NCBI GenBank assembly: GCA_016705695.1
Contig: JADJLA010000015.1
Location: forward strand, 1-26,970
Length of the DNA: 26,970 bases
Source: Sphingobacteriaceae bacterium
Lineage (GTDB): Bacteria; Bacteroidota; Bacteroidia; B-17B0; Aurantibacillaceae
Direction: 5' to 3'
Part shown: one piece after another, positions 7,227-15,239 of the stretch
Numbering within the stretch: position 1 is the stretch's first letter
Layout: the number at the start of each line of letters is the position of its first letter
Program-made: the position numbers and the translations under genes
Notes under the pieces: generated by a model
The model's input: only the letters and a program-made list of their open reading frames with translations
Database searches by the model: none
What the model was told of the DNA's origin: nothing

Positions 7227-7679
7227 ATGAAAACAATCGCACTTACATCAACACTTCTAATTGCATTGCTTGTTATTTACGGGTTCAGGACAAAGAACGT
7301 GCAAGTAAAAACAGAAGAAGGAATCCTGTTCTTTACAGGAACATGGCAACAAGCTCTTGATAAAGCAAAAAATGAAAATAAAGTAATTTTTCTTGATGCT
7401 TTTGCGAGTTGGTGTGGCCCTTGTAAAATGATGAAACATAAAACATTTACCGACAAAGGTGTCGCAGATTTTTACAACAAAAATTTTGTAAATGTTGCCA
7501 TTGACATGGAGAAAGGTGAAGGCCCGGCTTTGGCAGAAAAATATGGTGTTGATTCTTACCCTTCTCTAATTTATATAAAAGCTGATGGAAAAGCAATGGG
7601 CAAAGTAGTAGGGTATCACAAGGCAAAGGACTTTCTTGAAATTGGGGAACAAGCTAGAAAGCTAAGTATTATTAAATAA
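7227..7679 (+). CDS. Periplasmic thioredoxin-family protein
   Basis: This 150-aa protein has an N-terminal hydrophobic segment (residues ~5-20, signal peptide or anchor). A thioredoxin domain follows with FASWCGPCKMMKHKTF as the active site, VAIDMEKGEGPALAEKYGV, and the cis-proline loop SYPSLIYI. Both active cysteines and the cis-Pro are intact, so it should be catalytically competent in the periplasm. It starts 2 nt after the peroxiredoxin-like gene and is very probably co-translated with it. Confidence 0.9.
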   Translation: MKTIALTSTLLIALLVIYGFRTKNVQVKTEEGILFFTGTWQQALDKAKNENKVIFLDAFASWCGPCKMMKHKTFTDKGVADFYNKNFVNVAIDMEKGEGPALAEKYGVDSYPSLIYIKADGKAMGKVVGYHKAKDFLEIGEQARKLSIIK

Positions 7680-7697
7680 AAAATTAATTCTGATATC

Positions 7698-7904
7698 ATG
7701 AGATTAATCGAAAAATATGGTTTTTTTAGGCTGACGTTAATTCCTTTAGGAACTATTATTATTATTTCAGCAATTATTAATAACCTATGGGGTATGGGAA
7801 TTGTAGGAGCAATTGTTTTGGTTTTTGGAATCCTTAATAAATGCCTTTTATTTGGGCAATGCGACATCGAAAACAGACCTTCAAAAACACAAAATAAAAA
7901 ATAG
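7698..7904 (+). CDS. Small two-helix membrane protein, DUF2892/YgaP-like
   Basis: This 68-aa protein has two hydrophobic helices (residues ~12-28 and 32-46) followed by NKCLLFGQCDIE and a polar Lys-rich tail. Two helices with a helix-ending Cys pair resemble the DUF2892/YgaP-like inner-membrane family, often found near rhodanese or thioredoxin genes. It comes 18 nt after the thioredoxin and is probably the last gene of the operon. The family match is from pattern memory and is moderate. Confidence 0.6.
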   Translation: MRLIEKYGFFRLTLIPLGTIIIISAIINNLWGMGIVGAIVLVFGILNKCLLFGQCDIENRPSKTQNKK

Positions 7905-7917
7905 AGCAAATCAAAAA

Positions 7918-8067
7918 ATGAAGCACAAGAGTATCATAATCAATCTTAACGTTCTCAGTTTTAACAGAGAGACCTGTGTTTGTGAACCATTAACCGTAGA
8001 CCTAAGCCCGTTCACCAGTACGTACCCACCGCACATTTTGCAAGCACTTGTGTCGCTTTTAGATTAA
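7918..8067 (+). CDS. Possible 49-aa small ORF
   Basis: A short frame starts 13 nt after the membrane-protein stop with MKHKSIIINLNVLSF and contains RETCVCEPLTVDL. Its AAA-rich ATG context is like that of its neighbours. I recognise no family, and it could be chance or the remnant of a longer gene. No gene is seen from 8068 to 8305; that gap is GC-richer and ends at the first cassette site. Confidence 0.3.
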   Translation: MKHKSIIINLNVLSFNRETCVCEPLTVDLSPFTSTYPPHILQALVSLLD

Positions 8068-8305
8068 GGCAGATAATTTAATTGGCGCCACAAAAGCTTG
8101 CAAAATCTCCCGCCCGCCTGTGTGTATAGAACTGTGTGTAAAAAGCCGACGCAAAAAAAATTTAAAAAGGGACGGGATTAAAAAGACATTCGGAGAGCTG
8201 CCTTTCCCTGCATAGACCTTCACGACAAATTAAATTAACGGCGGCAAAAATAACTAATCGGCAGACACCTAAACAGTGACCTAATCTGTGTGCGCCCCTA
8301 CTGGG

Positions 8306-8401
8306 TGGTAACACCAAGCAAGCGTAATTTTTTGCAGGTTAACGCTCAAATGCATAACTTGGACAAGCAAAAAACTCACGCCTGCTTGGAAAACGTTACC
8401 A
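8306..8401 (+). repeat. attC-like site 1 (short type)
   Basis: Left core TGGTAAC is at 8306-8312 and right core GTTACC at 8395-8400. The stem arms CCAAGCAAGCG and CGCCTGCTTGG extend into TTTTTTGC/GCAAAAAA. The loop holds GTTAACGCTCAAATG, shared with sites 8 and 15. The left core pairs with bases 1-5 of the window (CCACC) if GTTA precedes the window. Confidence 0.8.
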
Positions 8402-8430
8402 GCAAGCCTCCGACAGACGACCGAACAAAA

Positions 8431-9151
8431 ATGAGGACAATAACTTTAATAACTACTTCGGCTGACTTTCTACTCAGCGACCTCACAAAGTTTTATCACA
8501 GACTACGACACTGCTGTATGGAAATATACCGATGGTGGTGCGTATAATTATGTAGAGTGGTCCAGCGAGGCAAGTGACGACAAATATTATACTGACACCA
8601 TTTACGCCATACAGTTCTTTCCGAAAAAAAATGACTGGAAAATCTATTTTGACAAAAGTAAAACTAGCGTTGCAACCTTGGTGCACTTCGACCTAGCAAA
8701 AAAGACTATCAACTCAAAACACTTTAACCGACAAGGCAAATTAATTAAGGAACTCGAAGCTAAATATTTTAATTCAAAAAAGTACAACCCAGCTTTCATC
8801 GACGCTAAAAATGTAGTCTACATAAAAGCATATAGGAACGATAGTTTAATTTATGAAATACAAGGTTTCAACACTTCTCTATTTCATAAATACAAAAACC
8901 CTTTTACCAAAAAGCATTTCGAGAAAAGAGTTTATTACAAGAAAGGTGAATACCATGCCGACGTGATCGGCGAAACCATTTGGGAGTATCATGAAAACGG
9001 AATAATTAAATCTATTTGCAGCGGATATATTGAAGTAACAATAGACAAGGAAAATAATGCAGAAATCGCAACAGAAATATTGACCTGCACTCAATTCGAC
9101 AAAAACGGTTGCTTAATAAAAGATCCCAAACAGGCCGACAACAACAAATAA
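8431..9151 (+). pseudogene. Frameshifted secreted protein with a MORN/YwqK-like segment
   Basis: Sole gene of cassette 1. A frame beginning MRTITLITT at 8431 must shift +1 between about 8452 and 8490. It then continues as LRLTFYSATSQSFITDYDT and on to a stop at 9149-9151. Joined, the reading gives a signal peptide and a ~235-aa protein. From 8456 on the second frame is fully open, so one extra base is enough to explain the break. The later part contains FNRQGKLIKELEAKYFN and GETIWEYHENGIIKSI, resembling MORN-type repeats of YwqK-like proteins. Function is unknown. It could be a true pseudogene or a sequencing indel. An internal start near 8678 would lack the export signal. Confidence 0.6.
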
Positions 9152-9167
9152 ACTGTGTGCGTCGGCC

Positions 9168-9186
9168 AGCTGGTAACCAGCAAGCC
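9168..9186 (+). repeat. Collapsed attC-like site 2
   Basis: GCTGGTAAC (9169-9177) runs directly into CAGCAAGC with no stem between. The left core matches cassette 1's own head (GTTACCAGC). The following bases match the head expected of cassette 2, whose tail at 9770-9778 is again GCTGGTAAC. The arm-to-arm hairpin seems to have been deleted, fusing two cassettes. Confidence 0.65.
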
Positions 9187-9200
9187 GCCGGACAACCGTA

Positions 9201-9725
9201 ATGACAAAATCGACTTACATAATAATCGTTTCGACAATTCTGACAATCTTGACGGCATGCGACGGAAAACATGAATGTAAACAATTTGACTACAATCAAT
9301 TCGGCATTGACACATCGACATATAAAAAGCCCATGGTGTATGTTAATTCCTTAGACACCCTTACTTTTGAAAATAAAGAATTCATTTGCGAACAAAAGGA
9401 ATTTAGCAAGCCCTCTTCTTTTTTTAACGCCGACGAATGTAAAAATGGTTTTGTGTCATCATATTATTCAAAAAAACTTGACTTAGAATTTACTTATTTT
9501 ATTATGACCTATGACGACTGGTCAGACTTTTCAATTAGTTCCATTCATTTCATAAAGGACGCAAGAAATCCAAAAGGTAAAAATGATCTGAATATTCAAA
9601 TAGATTCAGTTGACATAATTAATAAACCCTCTCCTGTTAAAACGCTGACTTTTAAACATGGACTTCTACAGAGTTTTATAGACTCTTCTAATAAAATTTG
9701 GACAAAAGTTGAAATTGCCAATTAG
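9201..9725 (+). CDS. Hypothetical lipoprotein
   Basis: This 174-aa protein has a type II signal peptide: a hydrophobic stretch (residues 6-18) ending in the lipobox LTAC, with Cys20 as the lipidation site. The mature part is polar and aromatic-rich, with two more Cys pairs (HECKQFDY, then EFICEQ and ADECKNG) that could form disulfides. I recognise no domain. It would sit on the inner or outer membrane facing the periplasm or the surface. It is the only gene of cassette 2, whose left site has collapsed, so it now moves only with cassette 1 unless the site is restored. Confidence 0.75.
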   Translation: MTKSTYIIIVSTILTILTACDGKHECKQFDYNQFGIDTSTYKKPMVYVNSLDTLTFENKEFICEQKEFSKPSSFFNADECKNGFVSSYYSKKLDLEFTYFIMTYDDWSDFSISSIHFIKDARNPKGKNDLNIQIDSVDIINKPSPVKTLTFKHGLLQSFIDSSNKIWTKVEIAN

Positions 9726-9771
9726 CTTAATCTAAGTATTTGCAAGACAAAAACTGTGTGCGTCGGCCAGC

Positions 9772-9954
9772 TGGTAACCAGCAAGCAAAAGTAAGCGGGC
9801 CGACTCGGGTCATCGTTCGCGCGCAAAACAGCGGCCACTTCGTGAAATTTTATTTGCGGCTCACTAATAAACTAAGTATCTTCAAATAACCTTTGGTCGG
9901 TTGGAAAGATGGTGCTTCGAAAGCCCGCCTACTTTTGCTTGCCAAACGTTAGCT
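9772..9954 (+). repeat. attC-like site 3 (long type)
   Basis: Left core TGGTAAC is at 9772-9778 and right core GTTAGCT at 9948-9954. Arms 9781-9800 and 9923-9942 pair over 20 bp with one mismatch, an A opposite C that becomes a T-G wobble on the bottom strand. The site is nearly identical to site 13 (23415-23597) throughout, including the loop. Confidence 0.88.
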
Positions 9955-10081
9955 GCAAGCAATCTGAAGAATACCCACTAGACGGTATTTCTCCAATTGA
10001 CTAATAACTTTATATTTGACAAAATACTCTAAAGTGAGTATAAAAAGAAATTTAAAAAAAACTACTTTTACAAAAAAATTT

Positions 10082-11659
10082 ATGACTAAACATCTACTAA
10101 CATCTGCAATCTTGATTTGTTTAACTTTAATCAGTTATGCTCAACCAACAAACATTTACCAACCTAACGGAACACCGACTTTTGGGCGAGCTACAAACGA
10201 CTCTTTAAACTATTACATTAATCTTGGACATTCCCCCTTTAGTGTAAAAAGAATTGACAACAGTAATACTATAACACAAGTATGCGACTTGCCAGCAATG
10301 ACAAATCAAATGCTTTTTAATAACGATAAAGGAATTTATAAAACAAGTTCAGGTTTTTCTCTTTATGATGGCTCAAGTCATAGCACTATACCAACGGCTA
10401 CTCTGCCTGCAACATATCCGTTTAATGCAATTAACGAAGATTTTTTTCATATTGGCACAAACACTTATTTTCAAAATGGTAAAGATATATTTAAAACCAA
10501 CTTTTCTTCTGTATCAAGTATTCAAACTCTCTATACATCAACAGCAGCAGTGCTAAACCCAACCTATTGTGGAATTACCAAGATGTACAATACAGGCAAT
10601 TCAATTTATTTTGTAGAATCTGGAGACCCTTTTATTCCTAATCCTAACCTTTTAAAAAGAATTGATCTATCAACCGGAAACGTTACTACCCTTGATACCA
10701 TTGCTTCTTCTGCGTTAGGTATTCCGAAAATTGTACGTTCAAATAGTTTATACTATTCAGTAGGCTCTTCTGCTTCTCATCCATTTGGAAAAGTAAAAAA
10801 AGTAGATGATAACGGTGTTATTTCAACGTTGTATGCAGTAACTAATTCTAATAATAACATTTTATCTGTATTAGGCGTTTTGCCATCTGGTGTTGTTTGC
10901 TATACTTCACAAAATATATTGGTACTTATATCAGGAGGTACAATCACACCATTAAACTTTAATATACCCACTAGTCCGTTACCACGTGTTAGCTTTTTAA
11001 ATGGCAAGTCAACTAATACGTTGGTTTATTTTCAAGCTTATGACTCATTAACCGTATCGCCTCCAAAAGATGCATTATGGGTAACAGACGGAACTTTAGC
11101 AGGAACACAAAAAGTAATTTCTAAAAATGATTATTATAGTGGAGCAGCTTCTTTTGGTGATGCTAACTCAAGTATTTCTTCAGTTGTTTGTGGTGACGAC
11201 CTCTATTTTCCTGGTCAGAAAACCGTATCATCCCAATTAAATTTATTTTATGTTAATGGCTCAAATTATACTTACACAATAAATACAAGTTTTAACAGCG
11301 CTCAACAATTATATAAAAACCCCAATGGTGGTATTTACATGAAAGGATCTCCTGTATTAGGCCAATTTGCAGTATACAAAACAAATTGTTCGGGAATAAA
11401 CTCTGTTGAAGAATTGAGTTCGAATACGATTATTTTCGACTTATTTCCAAATCCAAGCAATGGAAAAATAACAATAAAATTAGAAGAAAATATTAATAAT
11501 TGTATCCTAACAGTTTATAGTGTATTAGGAGAAGTGCTATCCCATAAAACTATAAGTGGGCAGTCAACTGACCTTGACTTAAACTTAAAGACGGGATTGT
11601 ATTTTATATCTATCAATAGCAAAGGACAAAAAGCCACTAAAAAAATAATAGTAGAATAA
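10082..11659 (+). CDS. Secreted protein with T9SS C-terminal sorting domain (cassette 3)
   Basis: This 525-aa protein starts at ATG 10082, which begins the signal peptide MTKHLLTSAILICLTLISYA; an upstream TTG frame would only add a basic stretch. The body has repeated strand-turn units such as LLKRIDLSTGNVTTLDTIAS and ALWVTDGTLAGTQKVI, resembling a beta-propeller or ELWVTDGT-type repeat. The last ~75 residues form a type A T9SS sorting domain: LFPNPSNGKITIKL, VYSVLGEVL, LKTGLYFISI and a basic end KKIIVE. It should cross the outer membrane by T9SS and be released or anchored at the surface. The decayed gene at 18088-19666 is a close paralogue. Confidence 0.87.
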   Translation: MTKHLLTSAILICLTLISYAQPTNIYQPNGTPTFGRATNDSLNYYINLGHSPFSVKRIDNSNTITQVCDLPAMTNQMLFNNDKGIYKTSSGFSLYDGSSHSTIPTATLPATYPFNAINEDFFHIGTNTYFQNGKDIFKTNFSSVSSIQTLYTSTAAVLNPTYCGITKMYNTGNSIYFVESGDPFIPNPNLLKRIDLSTGNVTTLDTIASSALGIPKIVRSNSLYYSVGSSASHPFGKVKKVDDNGVISTLYAVTNSNNNILSVLGVLPSGVVCYTSQNILVLISGGTITPLNFNIPTSPLPRVSFLNGKSTNTLVYFQAYDSLTVSPPKDALWVTDGTLAGTQKVISKNDYYSGAASFGDANSSISSVVCGDDLYFPGQKTVSSQLNLFYVNGSNYTYTINTSFNSAQQLYKNPNGGIYMKGSPVLGQFAVYKTNCSGINSVEELSSNTIIFDLFPNPSNGKITIKLEENINNCILTVYSVLGEVLSHKTISGQSTDLDLNLKTGLYFISINSKGQKATKKIIVE

Positions 11660-11667
11660 TTGCCAGC

Positions 11668-11799
11668 AGCTAACAGCGGTTTTGCGTCAGGCGGGGTTTC
11701 GTGCTTCGTTTGACGCTTTCTGCGTATATTTGAGTTCGGTTCTTCGTATCAAGTTTAGTGGTAAAATCCCGCCCGAACGCAAAGCCTCAGCCGTTAGTG
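11668..11799 (+). repeat. attC-like site 4 (medium type)
   Basis: Left core AGCTAAC is at 11668-11674 and right core GTTAGTG at 11793-11799. The arms GGTTTTGCGT...GGCGGG and CCCGCC...ACGCAAAGCC pair imperfectly. The left core matches the head of its own cassette (GTTAGCTGC at 9948), not the following one. Confidence 0.82.
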
Positions 11800-12099
11800 G
11801 TAATAAGCGCGGACAGACCTCGTAAAAAAATTACTGCTGACAAAAAGATTTCGTTCCTTAAAAGTGCCCCATTCAAATATCCGACAAAAAGATCTTCCTC
11901 CGCTTTTTCTGAATGTAATACTTCGTTAGACCGAAGGTTTAATTTTTCCGCGACAACGACGATCAAACTCTGGCGACAAATTAACCGCAGACAAAAAACT
12001 ACGTTGTATCGTAGGTTGACATTCAGAAAAAGCGGAGGCTTTGGACAAAAATAAATAATCGGGGACACGTGAGCGAAACGTAGCTTGAGCGCTTTCAAC
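11800..12099. other. Non-coding cassette 4 with a 20-bp perfect inverted repeat
   Basis: Cassette 4 (11793-12106) has no convincing gene; open frames on both strands are basic or low-complexity and match nothing I know. Its main feature is a perfect 20-bp inverted repeat: CCTCCGCTTTTTCTGAATGT at 11897-11916 and its reverse complement at 12019-12038, enclosing 102 bases. The repeat could be the stem of an RNA or a DNA hairpin. Confidence 0.7.
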
Positions 12100-12228
12100 C
12101 ACTAACACAGGTCTTGCGCCAGCGGGCGGACGAGGTAAAAGAAATTTGAGTATCTTTAAATAAACATTTTTGGGTTAAGACTGGTGAAGCTTCGAAAAGC
12201 CCGCCGCGCAAGGCCGGGAACGTTAGCG
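12100..12228 (+). repeat. attC-like site 5 (medium type)
   Basis: Left core CACTAAC is at 12100-12106 and right core GTTAGCG at 12222-12228. The arms AGGTCTTGCGCCAGCGGGC and GCCCGCCGCGCAAGGCC pair. The loop has the shared TTTGAGTATCTTTAAATAAA and the GAAGCTTCGAAA segment. The left core matches its own cassette head GTTAGTGGT. Confidence 0.87.
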
Positions 12229-12262
12229 CAAACCCATAGACGACACTAAACAGACAACGACA

Positions 12263-12606
12263 ATGGAATATTCAGAGGTTGACCATTTAAAAGACAAAGC
12301 AAAAATCGTAACTGACATTTACGAAAAGTTAATTGCTGAACTCAGAAATTCGGACAACTGAAAATTGAACCGAAAAAGACGAGCATTCATCTTGGAAACA
12401 GATTTGGATTTGCAGGAGTTTATACTCGTAAAGACTTTATAAACCTTGAAGTTCATCTAAACTACAAACTGACAAGTGACAGGGTTACTAAAGTGGAACA
12501 GGCCTCTGCAAATCGTTTTCACCACACTATCAAGTTGACAAAACCCAAAGACATTGACAAAGAATTGCTAGCATGGTTAAAAGAAGCTTACGAACTTAAA
12601 AAATAG
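12263..12606 (+). pseudogene. Frameshifted DUF5655-family gene
   Basis: The frame from 12263 reads MEYSEVDHLKDKAKIVTDIY and stops at 12360. In another frame the protein resumes as FGQLKIEPKKTSIHLGNRFG, then LEVHLNYKLTSDRV and NRFHHTIKLTKPKDIDKELL, ending at 12606. The second part has the features of DUF5655, a small domain of unknown function seen alone or at the end of larger proteins. One missing base near 12350 (AGAAATTCGG where AGAAAATTCGG would keep LRKFGQ in frame) explains the break. Repaired, it would be ~114 aa. It is the first of two genes in cassette 5. Confidence 0.75.
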
Positions 12607-12610
12607 ACAG

Positions 12611-12889
12611 ATGAACAATATTGTTAAAGGACTTATTGCGGGAACAATATTTGGAATAGTTTCAATCATTCCAATGTTCTTTATGACTTTCGAGGACAAA
12701 ACCAAAGCAATGACAGCTTCGTTTATAAGTAGATTTGCAATTGGTTTTGTAATATTCAATATGGAACTACCTATTCCTAATTGGCTAAAAGGTGGGTTTG
12801 TCGGACTAATTTTAAGTTTACCTGACGCAATTATCACAAAAAAATATGCACCTATACTTGACTTGACTAATTGGTGGAATAGTTTGTAG
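12611..12889 (+). CDS. Small membrane protein
   Basis: This 92-aa protein starts 4 nt after the DUF5655 remnant. Hydrophobic helices lie at residues ~5-26, 37-52 and 58-75. Glycines are spaced along helices 1 and 3 (KGLIAGTIFGIVS and KGGFVGLILSLPDAI), as in packed membrane proteins. I recognise no named family. It is a complete inner-membrane protein with no obvious catalytic residues and shares cassette 5 with the DUF5655 remnant. Confidence 0.7.
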   Translation: MNNIVKGLIAGTIFGIVSIIPMFFMTFEDKTKAMTASFISRFAIGFVIFNMELPIPNWLKGGFVGLILSLPDAIITKKYAPILDLTNWWNSL

Positions 12890-12944
12890 ACTCTTTGTAA
12901 GGTGAGACGACAACTATTCCAACATCCAAAAATGAAAATGGGTA

Positions 12945-13074
12945 TGCTAACACGGGTTTTGCGTTAGTGGGCGGACAAGTGCGAATAGAAACATTTGAGC
13001 AATTAATAAACATTGGTGCTGGCAGACAGTTTCGGTTTCAAAGCCCACCAACGCAAAGCCGCAAAACGTTATGG
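12945..13074 (+). repeat. attC-like site 6 (medium type)
   Basis: Left core TGCTAAC is at 12945-12951 and right core GTTATGG at 13068-13074. The arms GGTTTTGCGTTAGTGGGC and GCCCACCAACGCAAAGCC pair. The loop differs from most others (TTTGAGCAATTAATAAACAT). The left core matches its own head (GTTAGC) over 6 bases only. Confidence 0.82.
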
Positions 13075-13245
13075 GCAAGTTTAAACGACACGGAGGACAG
13101 ACCAGAGAGTCAAAAAAATATTATATAATTGTTTTTTGAATCAATGACAAATCCTTAATTTTGCAATTCAATAATGGAGACCAGCGACCATTAAAAAACG
13201 GGGCGAAACCGAAAAGCCAAACGAGTAGGAAGATAAACAAATGAA

Positions 13246-14547
13246 ATGAGAAAATTAATACTCTTAACGACAACTTTGGTTTCAATTTTATCGGCCAATG
13301 CTCAAACATGGTCTAAGCTATCCACTAATTTTGACTCTTTATGGACAAGTTCTGTAAAATATTTCAACAAAGGTGACACTTTAATCTATTACGGTAGTAC
13401 AACTGGAACTGGTTCTTTTAATGCAAAAAGATTTTACGTCTCAACAAACGGAGGGCAGACTTTCACAAGAGACTTCACAGCTTTAGATGCCATAGGTTAT
13501 ACACCAATTTTTGGGCTACCAATTAATAATATGATTATTGGATTCCAAAATATACCTAATGATGGTTCTTACTCTTTTCAAGGACTAAATAACTGGACTA
13601 GTATTTTACCACAAGGAGTAGGGATTTATGGTGAAGTGAATGCGGGTACTTTATTATGGAATGCAGGAAGCGGAAGCACCACACTTCGAACAATGACAAC
13701 TACAGGAGGTAATTTAACTGTTGTTGCAAGCGGAAGTAGTGGCATTGATTTAGTTTGTTCATACAATAAAGGCAACCGATTATTTTTAGGTGGTGGCAGT
13801 AATAACGTAATTAAGTATGTTGACAATGGAAATTTTGCAAATATTCAAACAAGTACAATAGCTTCACAAGGTAGCGGCAGTGATGTTGTGCGTTTCTTTG
13901 AGGCAGGAGCAAATCTTTTTGCTGTTGTAGATGCTGGCACTAATAAATTATTTAAAAGCACAGACAATGGTGTAACTTGGACAATAGTTAACACAACTTA
14001 CAACAGCTCACCGCTGACAAGTTCATTTATTATTGGAACACCAAACGGAAATATTTTTTTCTTGGAAACAAGTACTGGGACATCCGACAATGTTTTTTTA
14101 AGCACAGATGGTGGAGCAACTGCTGTTAAAATTCCAAATGGACTGCCTACAAATGGAATTCATATTGGCCCTACAATTGGTAAAATACTTACGAATGGTA
14201 ATAAAGTTTGGTATCAAGTATGTGCAGCAAATACAGTTGATTTTGTAAGAACTGACACTTCCATTGCAGGACTTTATGTTTTCAATAGTAGTTCAACTGG
14301 TATTGACCAATTAGTAAAAGATGACATGTTTTCTGTTTATCCAAACCCTACTGCTAATTCTATCTTAATTAAAAGTCATTTGTCAATTTTAACTTATCAA
14401 ATCACAAACACACTTGGACAATTGATAAAATCCGACAAATTTACTAACGAACCAATAGACATAAGTAATTTGAAGAATGGAATTTATTTTATAACGATAA
14501 CTACTTCAGACAGAAAAATAGTTTCAAAGAAAATACTGAAAGAGTAA
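13246..14547 (+). CDS. Secreted Asp-box (BNR) protein with T9SS sorting domain (cassette 6)
   Basis: This 433-aa protein has the signal peptide MRKLILLTTTLVSILSANA. The body contains sialidase-type Asp-box turns, STNGGQTF, STDNGVTW and STDGGATAV, which mark blades of a beta-propeller. No catalytic arginine triad was identified, so enzymatic sialidase activity is not claimed. The C-terminal ~75 residues are a T9SS type A sorting domain: VYPNPTANSILI, TNTLGQLI, LKNGIYFITI and the basic end SKKILKE. It should be exported to the cell surface. It is the single gene of cassette 6, with ~170 bases of leader after the head. Confidence 0.87.
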   Translation: MRKLILLTTTLVSILSANAQTWSKLSTNFDSLWTSSVKYFNKGDTLIYYGSTTGTGSFNAKRFYVSTNGGQTFTRDFTALDAIGYTPIFGLPINNMIIGFQNIPNDGSYSFQGLNNWTSILPQGVGIYGEVNAGTLLWNAGSGSTTLRTMTTTGGNLTVVASGSSGIDLVCSYNKGNRLFLGGGSNNVIKYVDNGNFANIQTSTIASQGSGSDVVRFFEAGANLFAVVDAGTNKLFKSTDNGVTWTIVNTTYNSSPLTSSFIIGTPNGNIFFLETSTGTSDNVFLSTDGGATAVKIPNGLPTNGIHIGPTIGKILTNGNKVWYQVCAANTVDFVRTDTSIAGLYVFNSSSTGIDQLVKDDMFSVYPNPTANSILIKSHLSILTYQITNTLGQLIKSDKFTNEPIDISNLKNGIYFITITTSDRKIVSKKILKE

Positions 14548-14557
14548 TAAAACCAGC

Positions 14558-14686
14558 CCATAACAGCACCTACAAGAAATTGGCGGTTCAGTGGTTAAAT
14601 GAAGCTTTGTGCTTCGTATCAAGTTTTGTGGTGGCAGACAGTTTACTGCTTCGAAATCGCCAACTTCTTGTAGCTGCAATACTAAG
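14558..14686 (+). repeat. attC-like site 7 with degenerate right core
   Basis: Left core CCATAAC is at 14558-14564 and matches its own head GTTATGGG at 13068. Arms GCACCTACAAGAAATTGGCG and CGCCAACTTCTTGTAGCTGC pair over 20 bp with two mismatches. The right end reads GCAATACTAAG where GCAAAACGTTATACTAAG would be expected, so the core has lost several bases including G-TT. Confidence 0.75.
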
Positions 14687-14747
14687 ACGGGGGGGTAGAT
14701 AAATGACATTTGACTTTAAATATTATTAATAATTAAAACATAAGACC

Positions 14748-15239
14748 ATGACAACAAAACTTTTCAAAGGTGCTTTAATTGTTGCGACAACATTAGCACT
14801 ATTATCTTTTGACCTTCCTAAAGGTTGGTTTAAAGCTGGCAGCGAACCCACAAAATATGAAATGGGTGTTGACAAAGGCGCTGGACAAGATGGCAAAAAT
14901 GCTGCGACAATTAAATCAATAGACAAAGACATTAAAGGCTTCGGGACATTAATGCAAAATTGTTCGCCGACAAAATACGCAGGTAAGCGTGTTCGCATGA
15001 CAGGACAATTAAAATCAAAAGACGTAGAAAGTTATACTGGATTTTGGTTGCGTGTTGACGCATCGGACTCTAAAAAACCTTTGTCGTTTGACAATATGTT
15101 CGACAGACCAATTAAGGGGACAACAGACTGGAAAAAATACGAGATCGTGCTTGACGTTCCTGAAAACGCATCTAACATTGCTTATGGTGTTTTACTTAAT
15201 GGCACAGGACAAGTTTGGTTTGACTCTTTAATGACCTGA
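14748..15239 (+). CDS. Exported jelly-roll (galactose-binding-like) protein, C-terminus disrupted
   Basis: This 163-aa protein has an N-terminal signal-like stretch (residues 5-20). The body includes GTLMQNCSPTKYAGKRVRMT, FWLRVDASDSKKPLSFDNM, TTDWKKYEIVLDVPENASNI and GTGQVWFDSL, the pattern of a carbohydrate-binding-type beta-sandwich. The stop at 15237-15239 comes early. Just beyond it, fragments in other frames read EIVDN, SVPTTGK and, at ~15330-15342, NFEE, which look like the missing end. I infer at least two indels in the last ~35 codons. The remaining domain may still fold. It is the only gene of cassette 7, whose left site is degenerate. Confidence 0.7.
   Translation: MTTKLFKGALIVATTLALLSFDLPKGWFKAGSEPTKYEMGVDKGAGQDGKNAATIKSIDKDIKGFGTLMQNCSPTKYAGKRVRMTGQLKSKDVESYTGFWLRVDASDSKKPLSFDNMFDRPIKGTTDWKKYEIVLDVPENASNIAYGVLLNGTGQVWFDSLMT

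Noticed and set aside
8290..8547. 85-aa open frame across site 1
   Set aside because: It runs through the attC-like stem. Only the portion from 8431 is likely coding, and that is the start of the frameshifted cassette-1 gene.
10016..10081. N-terminal extension of the T9SS protein from TTG 10016
   Set aside because: It adds 22 basic residues before a typical signal peptide; the ATG at 10082 is equivalent to the start of the paralogue at 18088.
11758..12098. Overlapping open frames on both strands of cassette 4
   Set aside because: Composition is unlike the real genes here, the frames include site or hairpin sequence, and no domain is recognisable.
12896..12902. TGTAAGG motif resembling the ECF -35 element
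   Set aside because: No CTATA lies 31 nt downstream and it sits just after a gene end, so it is a chance match.
13246..14547. Active sialidase
   Set aside because: Asp-box turns are present but no arginine triad or FRIP-like motif could be identified.
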